This document shows positions 22,780-34,556 of a stretch of 64,000 nucleotides of DNA, piece after piece. Origin of the DNA: Symsagittifera roscoffensis (taxonomy: Eukaryota; Xenacoelomorpha; Acoela; Convolutidae). The stretch is from contig NC_087062.1 in assembly GCF_963678635.1 (NCBI RefSeq), forward strand, positions 72,879,345 through 72,943,344, in the 5' to 3' direction. The notes below the pieces were generated by a model, which did no database searches, was not told the DNA's origin, and was given only the letters and a program-made list of their open reading frames with translations. A program made the position numbers and the translations under genes. Numbering within the stretch: the stretch's first letter is position 1; every line of letters begins with the position of its first letter.

Positions 22780-24450
22780 TACTTTTGAACTCATACTTTT
22801 CAACTCAAAATTGAATTACCAGACAAAAGTGCCCTTGGTAGTAAATTTTTTTGAACATAACAGCTCTCAACAATCACAAAGTCACCGAACATTTAGGAAA
22901 TTTTTTTGAGTTAGTCCAAATATAGTGACATTAGAAATTTGCTGCATTGCTGCTTTCACTTTTACAACGAAGAGTTGAATCTAAAAGCAGGGAATCTTGT
23001 TGAATTTGGCTTTCTTGATAGTGACATACACCCTCTGTGCTGTTTTGCATAAAAGTTATCGTTAACAGTATTATGGATTGCCGAGATTATTTCTTTTGCT
23101 TTTTCACAAAGATGGACTTGATGTTCTTTGGTGATTTCATGTGTTTCGATAACTTTCTTAATGATCAATTTTTTTTCGATGCAAAAACCCTTGTTCCAGA
23201 TGGCTGCTGCATGTGTCAAGCTCTTCGCACTTTCTACTTGAATTATGAAACAATTGCTGTGTGTTTCCTTTTTGTTCGATTTCTACAAAACTATTGTGTC
23301 TCAATCCACATTCGTTCTTTTGTTAGAACATTTGTAAGTTCCATATAGTTCTTATTAGTTCTTTTCGTGATCAAATTTTTAAGCTTTGGATAAAGTTTTT
23401 TTTTACATACCAAATTATAGTTTGTCTTTACACTCTACACAAACACAGACTTCAATCGGGTAATATTTTGATTGGCTTAATCATGCTGTTCATCACAATT
23501 TGCAAAAGAATGCAGCCTAAAAAAGATAAATATTGCAAAAAAAAGACTAATGCGCAAATTTAGAAGATTTTAACTAAATTTTTACCAGAAATTACTAGCA
23601 CAAAAAGTAGGCTCGGCTTTTTCAGAAAAAAGAAAGAAAACTTAATATATGAAACCGAGTTTTTTTTTCAAAAATTGCCTGTTCAATTACTGGCTATGGA
23701 CTTGTAAACAGTGACCGTGTCAATATTTCAAAAAAAAAATTAAATTGTTGACAAAAAATGACTGCTATTTTGAAGGCTATGGAATTGTTAATGGTAATCA
23801 TGACAAGGTTTCAATGAAAAATACTCTGATAACCTACTTGTTGTTTTCTCATTTCTTTGAAAAAACACCCCAAATAATCAGGATAAAAGGAAAAAAATCA
23901 ATTTTTTAATCTAATTCTGGAACGCATTCCAGTTTCTTGTGACAAAAAAGGAAAAGCATATTGCAAAATGTTTCAATTTTTTTGAAAAAACTCGAAAAAT
24001 AATTCATTTTTTTTTGGCAAAAGGCGCAAAGTGTTCATTTTTTTGAAGAAGATTCGTTTAATGGTTTAATTGAATAAAGGAGAAAAATTCATAGAGCTTT
24101 TGAAATTTCAATTTAATTGGAACCAGTGTTTTTTCTGGAGCAAGTTTTTCAACACAAAAACAACCTGACCTGATGAATAGAAAAATCAAAAAAAACATTG
24201 AGACCGAATGAAAAATTGAAGTAAGCAAAATGAGGTATTCATTGAATGATAAAAGGAAATATCTCTATCTATAAAAATTTCGTTTGAAAATTGCACAAAG
24301 GAAAAATTGTATGGGCCATTATTTTCTTTATAATCATTCCTTTCTCTGCAAAAGTCCTTGTTCCAGATGGCTGATGTATGTGTCAAGCTGTTCCTTGCTT
24401 CTGTTTAAATTTTATTAAGCAATTGCTATTTAATATCTTTTTAATCAATT
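22780..24450. repeat. ~1.7-kb tandem array, copy 1
   Basis: This unit is repeated at 24,451-26,090. An anchor is CAGCTCTCAACAATCACAAA, at 22,861 and again at 24,545. The copies also share the ACACAGACTTCAATCGG block (near 23,450 and 25,250) and GGTTTAATTGAAT (24,063 and 25,887). Copy 1 lacks ~125 bp that copy 2 carries near 24,720-24,845. Confidence 0.8.
22962..23219 (-). pseudogene. Repeated unknown frame, array copy 1
   Basis: The frame reads THAAAIWNKGFCIEKKLIIK, then ETHEITKEHQVHLCEKAKEI and ISAIHNTVNDN. Its opening motif recurs at 24,386-24,300 (MTHTSAIWNKDFCRE) and, in changing frames, in array copy 2. The composition is that of a soluble helical protein, unlike the Phe-rich frame on the opposite strand. 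I do not recognise the family. Conservation of this strand across copies hints that the array derives from a gene or transposase fragment. Confidence 0.35.
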
Positions 24451-26090
24451 TCCACGGAAAACCTACTTTTTAACTCAAACTTTTCAACTCAAAATTGAAT
24501 TACCAGACAAAAGTGCTATTGTTAGTCACCTTTATTCTAAATAACAGCTCTCAACAATCACAAAGTCACCGAACATTTAGGAAATTTCATTGAGTTAGTC
24601 CAAATATAGTGACATAAACAGCTTGTTGCATTGCTGTTTTCACTTTTGCAACGAAGAGTTGAACCTTAAAGCAGGGAAGCTTGTTGAAATTGATAGTGAT
24701 ATACACCCTCTCTGTGCTGTTTGTTGCAGTTTCATATATTTTATTGCAGTTGTTCGAGCTCCTGTTCCATAGTTGATTTTTTTTGCCAGTAATTTGGCTT
24801 TGTATATAGGTACGAGTCCAAGGTTTTCAGCACCGTGAACAGTTATCGTTAACAGTATTATGAATTGCCGAAAATATTTCTCCTGCTTTGTTACAAAGAT
24901 AGACTTCATGTTCTTTGGTGATTTCATCTGTTTCGATAACTTCTTTTCAAAAAAATTTTTCGATGCAAAAATCATTGTTCAAGATGGCTGCTGCATGTGT
25001 CAAGCTCTTCGCAGCTTCTACTTGAATTATGAAACAAATGATTTTTGTTTCCTTTTTGCTTCAATTCTCCAAAAGTTTTATAGTTACCCAAAATTATTGT
25101 GTCTCAATCCACATTCATTCTTTTTTTTTGCACATTTTTAATTTCCATATAATCCTTATTAGTTCTTTTCGTGATCAATTTTTAACGTTTGGATAAAGTT
25201 CTTTTTACAGACCAAATTATAGGTCATTCTTGCACTCTATACAAACACAGACTTCAATCGGATATTAATTCATCAAATAGTGAGTATTTTGATTGGCTTA
25301 ATTTTGCTGTTCATCACAATTTGCAAAAGAATGCTGCTGAAAAAAGATAAGTTTTGCAAAAAAACACTAATGCATAAATTTAATTGATTTTAACTGAGTT
25401 CTAGCCAGAAATTACAACCATAAACTGTAGGCTCAGCTTTTCAGAATAACAAAAATAGAAAACTCGATATACGAAACCGAGTTTTTTTTCTTCAAAAAAT
25501 TGTCTGTTTAATTTTGTTTATGGAATTGTAAATAGTGATCGTATCAATGTTTCTATGAAAAATTGAATTGTTGACAAAAAATGACTGATATATTGAAAGC
25601 CATGGAATTTTAATTGGTGATCATGTCAATGTTTCAATGAAAAAGTACAGTGATAACCTAACCTGTTGTTTTCTCAATTCTTTGAAAAAACACCCCAATT
25701 AATCAAGATAAAAGGAAAAAAAATCAATTTTTAAACTAATTCCGGAATGCATTCCAGTTTTTTGTGACAAAAAAGGAAAAACATATTGCAAAATGTTTCA
25801 AATTTTTCAAAAAACTTGAAAAATGTTTCAATTTTTTTCGGCAAAAGGCGCAAAGTGTTTATTTTTTTGAAGAAGAGTCGAATAACGGTTTAATTGAATG
25901 AAGGAAGAAAATTGAAAGAGCTTTTGAAATTTCAATTTAATTGGAACTAGTGTTCTTACTGGAGCACATTTGTCGACACAAAAACAAACTGATCTGATGA
26001 GGAGAAATATCATAAAAACGTTGAGACTGAATGAAAAAAAGAAGTAGGCAGTATGAGGCATTCATTGAATGGTAAAATGAAATATCTCTA
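24451..26090. repeat. ~1.7-kb tandem array, copy 2
   Basis: Direct repeat of copy 1 with scattered substitutions. It includes an extra ~125-bp segment at 24,720-24,845 that keeps the minus-strand frame open. Confidence 0.8.
24640..24975 (-). pseudogene. Repeated unknown frame, array copy 2
   Basis: This 111-codon frame contains SPKNMKSIFVTKQEKYFRQF, then TVHGAENLGLVPIYKAKLLA and YMKLQQTAQRGCISLS. The C-terminal part (RGCISLS...FPALRFNSSL) matches copy 1 (RGCMSLS...FPAFRFNSSL). The middle corresponds to the ~125 bp missing from copy 1, so copy 2 is nearer the ancestral sequence there. The family is unknown. Confidence 0.35.
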
Positions 26091-26660
26091 TCTATAATAA
26101 ATTCAAGTAACTGAAGATAATTGTGTCTCCAACCACATACAGTCTGTTCTTTGCACAATTTTAAGTTCCATATAATTCTTTCGATCAAACTTTTAAGGAT
26201 TGGATAAATTTCTTTTTACATACCAAACTCTAGATTATATTTACAGTCCGTCAAACTCAGATTTTTTTAAGGATTTTATTTCATCAAATAGTGAAGACTT
26301 TGATTGGCTTATACGCGCTGCTCATCACAATTTGCAATGGAAAGGAGCAGAAAAAAATAAGTTCTGCAAAAAAAATATTTATTGTGCAAATTTGATTGAC
26401 ATAAACTAAGTTTCAACCAGAAACTACCCACACAAACTGTTAGCTCAGCTTTTTCAGAAAAAAAAACATCGTAAAGTAGAAAACTCAATTTTGAAACTGA
26501 TTTCTTGCCAAAAATTGTCTGTTTAATTGATGGATTTTCAAATAGTGATCTTGCCAAGGTTTCAAAGAAAAATTATTTTGATACCTGCCTGTTGTTTTCT
26601 CATTTGTTGGCAAAACACTCAAATTGTTCAAGATTGAAAAATCAATTTCTCAACTAATTA
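26091..26660. repeat. ~1.7-kb tandem array, partial copy 3
   Basis: Matches about 25,080-25,700 of copy 2 (for example TTGTGTCT-CAA-CCACAT and TGGATAAA-TTCTTTTTACA). It lacks the first ~0.8 kb of the unit. Confidence 0.65.
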
Positions 26661-26923
26661 CGAAACTCATTTGTTTTTTTTTAGAGCCGTCGAACTGCAG
26701 CAGATTTCTGGACGTTCTCTTTAAAACGCAGAGCTGGTCTACTTTGGTGGTGTAAATTGGTTGCTGTGGTGGTGTAATTTGAGGCTTGTTTCAGAAAATC
26801 CCAAATCTTTTTTATTGTTATATATTTTTCGAATGTTCTCATCTACTCAGATGAAAGATGAAAACGAGTTTGTGCCACATATCTAGAGTCAAAAATTTAG
26901 GGGTAGTTCATCGCAGCATGCTC
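26661..26923. other. Short spacer
   Basis: No gene is seen. It contains a repeated GTGGTGTAA motif (near 26,745 and 26,770). Confidence 0.4.
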
Positions 26924-27083
26924 CTACACTTCCTCCATCATTTGCACTGACCCAACTTCGTTCTCTGTGATGGGTATTGGTATCAAATTATGCTCGTGGA
27001 AATCCCTTTTCGTCACTTCCATCATATGCCTCACATGAATTCGGTCTTCCAACTGAGTTGGTGCGTCAACGGAGGTTGTCTGT
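26924..27083 (-). CDS. Possible terminal exon of an unknown host gene
   Basis: A good splice acceptor (TTTGTTACAG on the minus strand) ends at about 27,084. The exon then reads TTSVDAPTQLEDRIHVRHMM, EVTKRDFHEHNLIPIPITEN and EVGSVQMMEEV before a stop at 26,924. The composition is balanced and rich in charged residues, unlike the surrounding low-complexity frames. The upstream frame on the same strand (MYSVEFSTIFVEMLLLQ) reads through the acceptor and may be intron. No family is recognised and no other exon was found. Confidence 0.3.
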
Positions 27084-27130
27084 AACAAAAGCATTTCGAC
27101 AAAGATGGTTGAAAACTCGACCGAGTACAT

Positions 27131-28640
27131 TATTTTGTACTTCTGATATAATTTGTGTATTCATTTGAAACGAGGAAATACATATGAAAAAACAAGAATT
27201 TGAATGATTTAGTGCTGATTTAGTAATGAGACCGGAATTAGTTGACTGAAGTTGAATCAAAAACAAATTATTGTTTTTTAAAAAGAGTTGTATCTACAAT
27301 CAAATAAAGTGGTTCGAGCAAGTACCTTCAATTTAATTGTGTGGGTTCAGCTAACCAGAATAAATTTTCCCTGTTCTGTCTGTGGTCGTGTTTAACCAAC
27401 TTTTAGCTTCCTTTAATTTAAATTCTTTTGAGGGTTTCCCTTGAATCAGAATTAAAAAAAAAATTCAGATCCTCTTTTCCAATCACAAAAATTGCCTTTT
27501 GCTATATGGTTGTCAAATGATAATTATCTATAAAACACTTAAATCTTCCAAACAAGCATCATTATACACAAAATTTTTGCAAAATTGAATAACCTAATGT
27601 TGTTCGTTACAAAAGTAAGATATTGCCGATATAATTAACAAAAGTAAGAAAACTTGAATGGATCTCAAGCAAGAAGCGAGCTTTAAAAAACTGCTCGATT
27701 CTAATTGGCTGATTTTGTTATGTTTGAGCGACAGTGAAGAAAAACAATTCCACTCTGATTTTCCTTAGTTTAAAAGCAATTGCTGTATATTTCAAAGCAA
27801 TCGCTGATATTAAATTATTTTCAACTAATCTGAAAAATTCAAAGTAAGTACAAATTTTTGAGCCCTTTTCTTTGGTCATTTTAAAATTCCCGATTTGTAG
27901 GTGACAATGTATTTAAAATGATTTTGGTACAAGATAAACTCTTACATTTTTCAGATGCCGGCCTTCAATAGTAGAGAGAAAGTCAAGTGCGATGTCAAGT
28001 AGAGAGGCAGTCAAGTGTATGTTTGCTAAACGCTGGAAAAATTTGTGCGCGAATAAGTATTTTTCGTCTTGAAAAAAAAATGTTGTTTTTTATTTTCAAC
28101 AAGAAAGAAATTCCCATATGAGGAACAAGCATTTGAAAACAAACCTAAAGTCTCCAAATTGCGTAACGTAAAGTCATTATTCACTAAGAGAGCAGCAACA
28201 TAAAAAAAAATGTTGGACTGGAGGTTCCGTTGCTGATTTGAATAAAATAATGGAAAACAAGGAGCACCGTGAGCAGCTTTGAGAAGAGTTGAATGCCTGT
28301 CAACACTACTTAGCGGATACTGGTATTAAGAAATGAAGCCCGTTTCCAAACTTCGAAAGAGTTCCCAATCTGGTTCATATTCTTGTTGATCAATATGAGA
28401 TTTGGAAGTTTTCGTTGTTCATTTGCATATTTTGAGTTTTAGAATGTAGGTTTAAAATAATATGTTTTTGTGAAGTAATGTGTATATTGTTTAGATTCGT
28501 TTGCGATAATAATAACAGATAAGGTTTTGTTAAAGATGGTCGATTGACAACTTTTGAGTAGTTTTGAAATTTTATTCACTCAAAATGCTCTTTCTTCTGT
28601 CGGATGAATTGTTGCCGTTGTTTCCCAATATCCCAATTAA
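27131..28640. other. AT-rich stretch with weak plus-strand traces
   Basis: At about 27,950-28,330 the plus strand has an acceptor-like TTTTTCAG followed by ATGCCGGCC. In changing frames, short soluble-looking pieces follow, such as KVKCDVK, RNSHMRNKHLK and GGSVADLNKIMENKEHREQL. A degraded gene is possible, but stops are frequent. Nothing firmer is supported. Confidence 0.25.
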
Positions 28641-29289
28641 TCCTAGGTGAAATGTTGAGTCTTTGTATACATGTAAACAGATTGAGTCTGAAATTTTATC
28701 TTTTGTATACTTAATGTATGAAACATTTACCCTAAAAAAGTTATGAATGATTTAAATTCAAGGTCAGACATGTCTTGTTTTTGTTCAATTTGATCAGCAT
28801 TGTTTCGATGTACTTGAATTATCGAAAAATTATCTATACATTACCTGATAAGGGTTTCAGTGTTTTCGTTGTTGCAAAATTTTGGGGTAAAATGTAATGG
28901 TGATTCGATTTTTCCAACATCAAATTTAGATGTAGCATAAACCATTGGATTTTCAGAAAGACCAATTTTTGAGAAAAACGGGAGCTGCTTATTAGTATTA
29001 GATATTTTTTTAAATGTTTGTTTAAATGATTTTTTTTATAATTAATTTACAATTCAAGATGATTATAGTGAGAATATGTTTCGTCGTGAACGGTATTACA
29101 ATGATGTTGTCTTTTATATCTGGTATGTGGAATATTTGTTTGAACGGTTCGTTTAAAAGCTTATTTTACTCCATTGATTGGCTTGGAACAAGTTATAAAT
29201 TCAAAAATTTGTAGGACTTGATCCTTGTGTTGTTGGTAATTTACTTGAAGTTTTTTGAAAGTGTTAGTCTTGGATGTAGAAATTGAAAT

Positions 29290-29380
29290 TCCTTATATGT
29301 GGCAAATTAAATAAAATTTGACTCTGCTGCTGAAAAATTTATAAAATCAATTTCAAGGTCTGGTAGTTGAAAAAATTTTC
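29290..29380 (-). pseudogene. RT2 unit A: protease with lost catalytic Asp
   Basis: In unit B the matching stretch reads EIDFLIDSGAES, the D-S-G-A active-site motif of retroelement aspartic proteases. Here the same strand reads EIDFINFSAAES, so the catalytic Asp and the Gly are gone. The enzyme would have cut the Gag-Pol polyprotein. Unit A is therefore dead at this step. Confidence 0.6.
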
Positions 29381-29537
29381 TTCTTTGGACTTACTTAGAG
29401 AAGTGCGATTATAAAAATTTTGTCTTTCTGTGATTGTATTTTTATTGTTGTATTTAATTTTGTTTTTTGATTTTTGAATTTTTTTAAATAACTTGTGGAG
29501 TATGATCTCTTAGTTTTTGATTATGTTTTTTTGTTCT

Positions 29538-29897
29538 TCAAACCTGAAAATTTTGCATTGTTTTGATAATAAATCGAATCGATTGGGGATTTGCATTCGT
29601 TAAACTAGAGCATGTTCTTTGTAAGTAAACTTTCTGTCTCACTTTCGTCATATGTGGTTTCACCTTGTATGTGATATGACTGTAATTCCGAGTTTTCTTT
29701 GTTGTCAATACCTGGAGGGGCTGGTTGGATTTATTCAGTTGAATAGACTTGAGTAATTTATCTTTGATGTTTTGGTGCACTACTTCTGTAGTTTTGACTT
29801 TGTGAATTTGTATAGTGAGTGTTATTTCTATATGGTGACCAAAAGCAGTTTCTCTGTCTGTTTGGATGGTTATTGTTTCAGTTTCCGGACTTATCAC
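29538..29897 (-). pseudogene. RT2 unit A: region between Gag and protease
   Basis: A 119-codon frame (begins MISPETETITIQTDRETAFG) lies between the Gag trace and the protease trace. It is Thr/Lys/Ile-rich with no zinc knuckle visible. The equivalent stretch of unit B (about 31,880-32,240) is similar in DNA but broken in frame. It may have encoded the Gag C-terminus or a linker. Confidence 0.35.
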
Positions 29898-30638
29898 AGG
29901 ATCTGTTAATATTATTGTTTTAAGTTTGTCTATTCTTAAAGTAATTTCGCGATCAATTATTGGAATAATTTTGATTTGTAGCGTTTGAATAATTTTGATT
30001 TTGATTGTATGATGAATTTCTTGAACTACCTTTTGAATAGTATCTGTCTCTAGAGTTTGAATAGGAACGATTTTTTTTAATTTTCAGTAACTGCTTCTAT
30101 TTGAGTTTGATCTTGAAGAATTATTGCGATACTGGTTGTTCTGACTGTTTGATCTGCTATATGTTTTTTGTGAAATGTTTGCTAATTCATTATCAGAGTC
30201 TTAAACATGATTTATTTGTGTTGATGTCTGAATATTGCTTACACATTGTAATTTTGGATTTTTGTTTCTTCTAATTTCACAGTAATTTCAGCTTGTTTTA
30301 GTTCATCTACTAGTTTTCGAAAACCTACGTCAGGTTTTCGAAATGATTATAGATAAAATGCTCTCTTTTTTTTCGAATTTTTGCGTAATTGTGGTGTCAG
30401 AGTCATCAGTAGAACTTCTGTCTTTTTTGTTTTTTTTTCGTAATCATGCATCTTAAGAGGATAAGTTTTTCTTACTAAATTTTTAATACAAACTGCGAGC
30501 TGTTTTTTCTCTCGTTGGAGAGTCTACGGAATTTGTTGCACATAACTTTTTGGTATTGTTTATTTCTTTCTGAGTCAAACATTCATGAAAATTTTTGTGT
30601 GAATCTTTTCCAGTGTGATTTAATGTCAATGGGTAGAA

Positions 30639-31118
30639 CTAAAAATCTTTTTTGAACTGCTCCTGCTCCATTAAGTGTGGTTTGGAGTAGAGCTGTACAT
30701 CTATATATCCAATTTTAATGGATTGGGTGTGTTTACTGGTTCTGATCATTAATTTAAAAAAAATTGCTGTGACTGCATTTAGATAGCCTTCTACTGAGTA
30801 TTCAGGCTCTGTTCCTATGAATACCATGAGCGTTTTTATTGATGATATTATTGATCCACCCATAAGATTTGGATTCATGGTCAACTGAACTGATTCTGCT
30901 GCGTATGGTTTTTTTGAAAATTTTGTAAGTTGAGTCCTTGTAGTTTTATGAAGTTGTAAAAGTAAGGTAATGGATTTTTTTTTGCTTTTGATTTTATATG
31001 ATGCGTTTTTGTATACTTGTAAAGAGTTTAGGTCTGAATTTGTACCTTTTGTATAGTTTGTTGATGAAACTGTTACTCTAAAAAAGTTATGAATTGGTTT
31101 AAATTCAAGGTCAGACAT
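30639..31118 (-). pseudogene. RT2: post-protease segment fused to unit A Gag start
   Basis: This 159-codon frame spans the tandem junction. Its first third (MSDLEFKPIHNFFRVTVSST) belongs to the segment after protease of unit B. The remainder belongs to unit A Gag: YAAESVQLTMNPNLMGGSI, then IGTEPEYSVEGYLNAVTA, the start of a Ty3-like capsid fold. The frame is open across the junction, so the duplication created a chimeric reading frame. Gag forms the particle that packages element RNA. Function is unlikely given the breaks further on. Confidence 0.6.
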
Positions 31119-31599
31119 GTATAGTTTTTGTTTATTTTGATCAACATTGTTTTGATGTATTTGAATTATAGAAAAGTTATATACATTACCTGATAACGGT
31201 TTCAGTGTTTTCGTTGTTGAGAGTACTTGGATTAAAATGTAATGGTGAATCGATTTTCCAACATCAAAATTAGAAGCTGCTTATTGATGTTAGAGATGTT
31301 TGATTAGTTTTTGTATATTTGTCTTTTAAATGTAATTTACTATTCGAGATGGTTTTAATGGTAATAGATTTTGTCGTGAATGGTATTCCAATCATTTTGT
31401 GTTTTATATCTGTTATGTGGAATTTTTGTTTGAAGGGTTATTTAAAAGCTTATTTTGTTCAATTGATTGGGTTGGAACAAGGTATAATTTCCTGAATTGA
31501 ATTTTTTCATAGTTTGTAAGACTTGATCCTTGTGCTGGTGCTTATTTTACTTGAAGTTTTGGAGATGATAGTCTGTAGATGAAGAGGTAGAGAATGTAG

Positions 31600-31690
31600 A
31601 GATTGATCTTCATTCTATGTGGGAATTTAAATAATATTTGACTCTGCTCCTGAATCAATTAGAAAATCAATTTCAAGTTCTGTTGATTGG
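31600..31690 (-). pseudogene. RT2 unit B: aspartic protease motif
   Basis: The minus strand at 31,675-31,641 reads EIDFLIDSGAES followed by NII, a retropepsin active-site loop (D-S-G-A). Stops follow soon after, so only the active-site strand is preserved. It would have processed Gag-Pol. Confidence 0.65.
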
Positions 31691-32559
31691 AAATTTTTGT
31701 TCTTTGGACTTTCTTAGAGAAAGAGGATCATCCATTTTTTTCTTTTGGGGATTTTGGTTTCATTGTTGTATTTTGATTTATATTCTTCATATTTGCATAT
31801 CTACAACAATTTGTGGAGTATAATCTCTTAGGTTTTGATTACTTTTTTGTTCTCCAAGTTTAGAAAAGCTTGCATTGTTTTGGTAATAATTCCATTCGAT
31901 TGGTGATTTGTATTCGTTAAATTAGAGCATGTTCTTTGGAATGTACTTTATGTTTCACTTTCGTCGTCTGTGGTTTCACATTGCATGTGATATAGCTGTA
32001 ATTCCGAGTTTTCTGTTTTGTCAATACAGGGAGGGCTAGTTGGATTTCTACTGTTGAATGCACTTGGGTAATTTTTCTTTGATGTTTTGGTGTACTACTT
32101 CTGTAGTTTTGACCTTTAGAAATTGTATAGTGAGTGTCATTTCTATATGATGACTGAGAGCAGTTTCTCTGTCTGTTTGGATAGTTATTGTTTCAATTCC
32201 CGGAGTAATCACGTGATATGTTAATATTATTGTTTTAATACTGTCTATTTTTAGAGTTATTTCGCGATCTATTATTGGAATAATTTTAATTTCTAATGTT
32301 TGAATTATTTTGACTTCGATTGTATGATGAATTTCTTGAACTACCTTTTGAATAGTATCTGTCTCTAGAGTTTGAATAGGAACGATTTCTTTTAAATTTT
32401 GAGTAACTGCTTCTATTTGAGTTTGATCTTGAAAAATTATTGCGATACTGGTTGTTCTGACTGTTTGATCTGCTATATGTTTTTTGTGAAAAGCTTGCTA
32501 ATTCATTATTAGAGTCGTGACTATTTTTAATTTGTGTGTTGTTTTCTGAATATTGTTTA

Positions 32560-33200
32560 CATATAGTAGTGTCAGGTTTTCTGTTTCGTCTAATTTCGCA
32601 GTGATTTCAGGTTGTTTTTAGTTCATCTACTAGTTTTCGAAAATCTACGTCAGGCTCTCGAAATGATTATAGACAAGATGCTCTCTTTTTTGAATTTTTG
32701 CGTAATTGTGGTGTCAGAGTCATCAGTAGAACTTCTGTCTTTTTTGTTTTTTTTTTGTAATCATGTATCTTAAGAGAATAGGCTTTTCTTACTAAAGTTT
32801 CAAAACATACTGCTAGCTGGTTTTTTTGTCTCGTTGGGTAGCCTACGGATTGTGTTCCAGGGAATTTTTTGGTGTTATTTTTTTCTTTCAGAGTCAAACA
32901 TTTATGAAAATTCTTGTGTAAATCTTTTCCAGTCTGATTTAATGTCTACGGGTAGATTTAAAATATTTTTGAGCTGCTCCATTAAGTGTGGTATGGATTA
33001 GAGCTGTACGTCTATGTATCCAATTTTGATGGATTGGGGTATTTACTGGTTCTGGTCATCTGTTTAAAAAAAGTTTGCTGTGACTGCAATTTGATAACCT
33101 TCTACTGAGTACTCAGGTTCTGTTCCTGTGAATATCATGAGCTGTTTGTTTGATGATATAATTGATCTACCCATAAGGTTTGGATTCATGGCCATTTGAA
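32560..33200 (-). pseudogene. RT2 unit B: Gag capsid remnant
   Basis: The frame at 32,897-32,667 reads QLAVCFETLVRKAYSL, HDYKKKTKKTEVLLMTLTPQ and LRKNSKKRAS. This resembles the C-terminal half of Ty3-like capsid proteins, where an E-x-x-x-R-K-A-Y helix is followed by a T-P-x-L turn. The N-terminal half (to about 33,200) matches unit A at the DNA level but is frameshifted. Confidence 0.55.
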
Positions 33201-33320
33201 CTGGTTCTGCTGCGTTTGTTTTTTTTCTGAAAAACTTGTTAGTTGAGTCATTGTAATTTCATGGTGTTGTAAGATGTGAGATAATGGAATTTCATTTTGC
33301 TTTTAGTTTATTTGGTAACC

Positions 33321-33849
33321 TTTGTCTGTTTATAGGATTTCGTGATTGTAAACTATCATTCTATGATGCTGTATTCTGTATTTGAGCTAAGGGTTGTTTT
33401 GACTGTCGTGTTTGTTCAGAGGGTGTATAAGGTTCGAAAAAATCTGAATGGTGAATATGATCTGGTTGATCAAGATTCCAGTTGATGCTTCTTAACTTAT
33501 TACGATCATCTTGCTGGTTGTCATTGAAATAAACATCATCTTCTGAATAATGTGGTCAATTACTTGTGTGTTGCTTGATTGCTATATTTTTATTTTGTTG
33601 AAAAAATGGGTAATTTTTACTACGATTGGTTGTAGTTGGTTGTTGGAGATTGGAAAACTCTTAGAAAAGGGCTCGTTGTGATATCTGTTTGTTGTAGTTG
33701 TGTTCGTGTGATTGCTTTTGATTGCGTTTGTAGGAGGATTTTGTTATCGGTCTGTTTATATTTTATTTGCAAAAAAATATAATTGTAATTTTTAAAAAAT
33801 TTTCCTATTTGAGGGCTTTTGCTTGCTGGGTTGTCGTGTTTTCATTATT
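33321..33849. other. Spacer between RT2 Gag and RT fragments
   Basis: There is no similarity to the tandem units and no open frame. Short G/T-rich runs (TTGTTGTAGTTGTG) are the only pattern. Confidence 0.4.
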
Positions 33850-34556
33850 GTTTTTTTAATGTGTATTAAAACATTTCAAAAAATTCTTCAATTTTTTTTA
33901 TTTGATGGAAGTTGAACTTTTAAAATAGCATCTTTTTGTGATTTTAACGGATTTTTGGTAATACCTTTGATAATATATCCAAGGAATTTCACATGAGTGG
34001 GAAAAATTGTGATATATCTGGGGTGCTGTCATGTTTTCTTTTATTAAGATTTGGTGATAATTTTCTAATACTTGAAGCACTTATTGTTTTGTAAGTGATT
34101 GTATGTAAACATCGTCCAAAAATGTGATAACGGTTTTGCTCAGAATGATCGGTCAAAAAAGTGATCTTGGAGGCTGAAAAAACTGCCGGTCTTAAGGAAA
34201 TTCCATACAAAAATCTAAAATTCTTTTTGTTGATTTCCGGTAAAGATTTGTGTAAGTCGTGGTGATCTAGTGGTATAGTCCTGTCGAATTAATTTTGTCA
34301 GTTTTACTTGAAGGTTCTATGGGCCAATTACATATATTTTCATTATATAGTGACTTGAGATAAATTGTGTCAAAAACTATTTCCAGTGATTAACTATTAG
34401 CGAGAATGATAGCGAAATTTTTTAAGGTATTACTTTTTGGTTATTCTTTTCTTTTTACCGGTGATATGTTTTCATATTTTTCCAGAACGTCTAGTAATCT
34501 GTTTCTTTTGTTTTGTAGGTGAATTGGTACTCTACTTTCTCGTTGCTTTTCGAAAG
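33850..34556 (-). pseudogene. RT2: reverse transcriptase fragment
   Basis: Read on the minus strand from 34,556, successive frames show NRLLDVLEKYENISPV, LTKLIRQDYTT, FVWNF and YGISLRPAVFSAS, VITFLDDVYIQS (the catalytic F-x-DD motif, near 34,110), VLENYHQILIKENM and a KFLG-like strand (EIPWIYYQ in a shifted frame). This is the palm of a Ty3-like reverse transcriptase in the correct order but in at least three frames. The enzyme copies element RNA into DNA. Its upstream end is cut by the TR unit at 34,557. A copy of the first ~440 bp lies at 39,668-40,107. Confidence 0.7.

Larger units (their letters stand above)
28641..31010 (-). repeat. RT2 tandem unit A (Gag-protease, ~2.35 kb)
   Basis: Direct repeat of 31,011-33,320. 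Anchors are TTTAAATTCAAGGTCAGACATG (28,750 and 31,098), TTTCAGTGTTTTCGTTGTTG (28,855 and 31,200) and ATCGAATCGATTGG-GATTTG-ATTCGTTAAA (29,575 and 31,895). Read on the minus strand it holds Gag, protease and the segment after protease of a Ty3-like element. Confidence 0.8.
31011..33320 (-). repeat. RT2 tandem unit B (Gag-protease)
   Basis: Second copy of the ~2.35-kb unit, with the better-kept protease motif. Its right edge near 33,300 is where similarity to unit A ends (compare 30,960-30,990 with 33,285-33,310). Confidence 0.75.

Noticed and set aside
23037-23348. 103-codon plus-strand frame rich in Phe and Cys
   Set aside because: It is the complement of the repeated minus-strand frame; its composition follows from T-rich complement, and the minus frame is the one with soluble protein character.
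22780-26660. CRISPR array or regular short repeats
   Set aside because: The repeats are ~1.7 kb, few and without short spacers; nothing in the window has CRISPR architecture.
34240-34290. tRNA-like GTGGTGATCTAGTGGTATAG stretch
   Set aside because: It resembles an A box, but no matching arms for a cloverleaf are present and the stretch codes for the reverse transcriptase fingers (LTKLIRQDYTT) on the minus strand.
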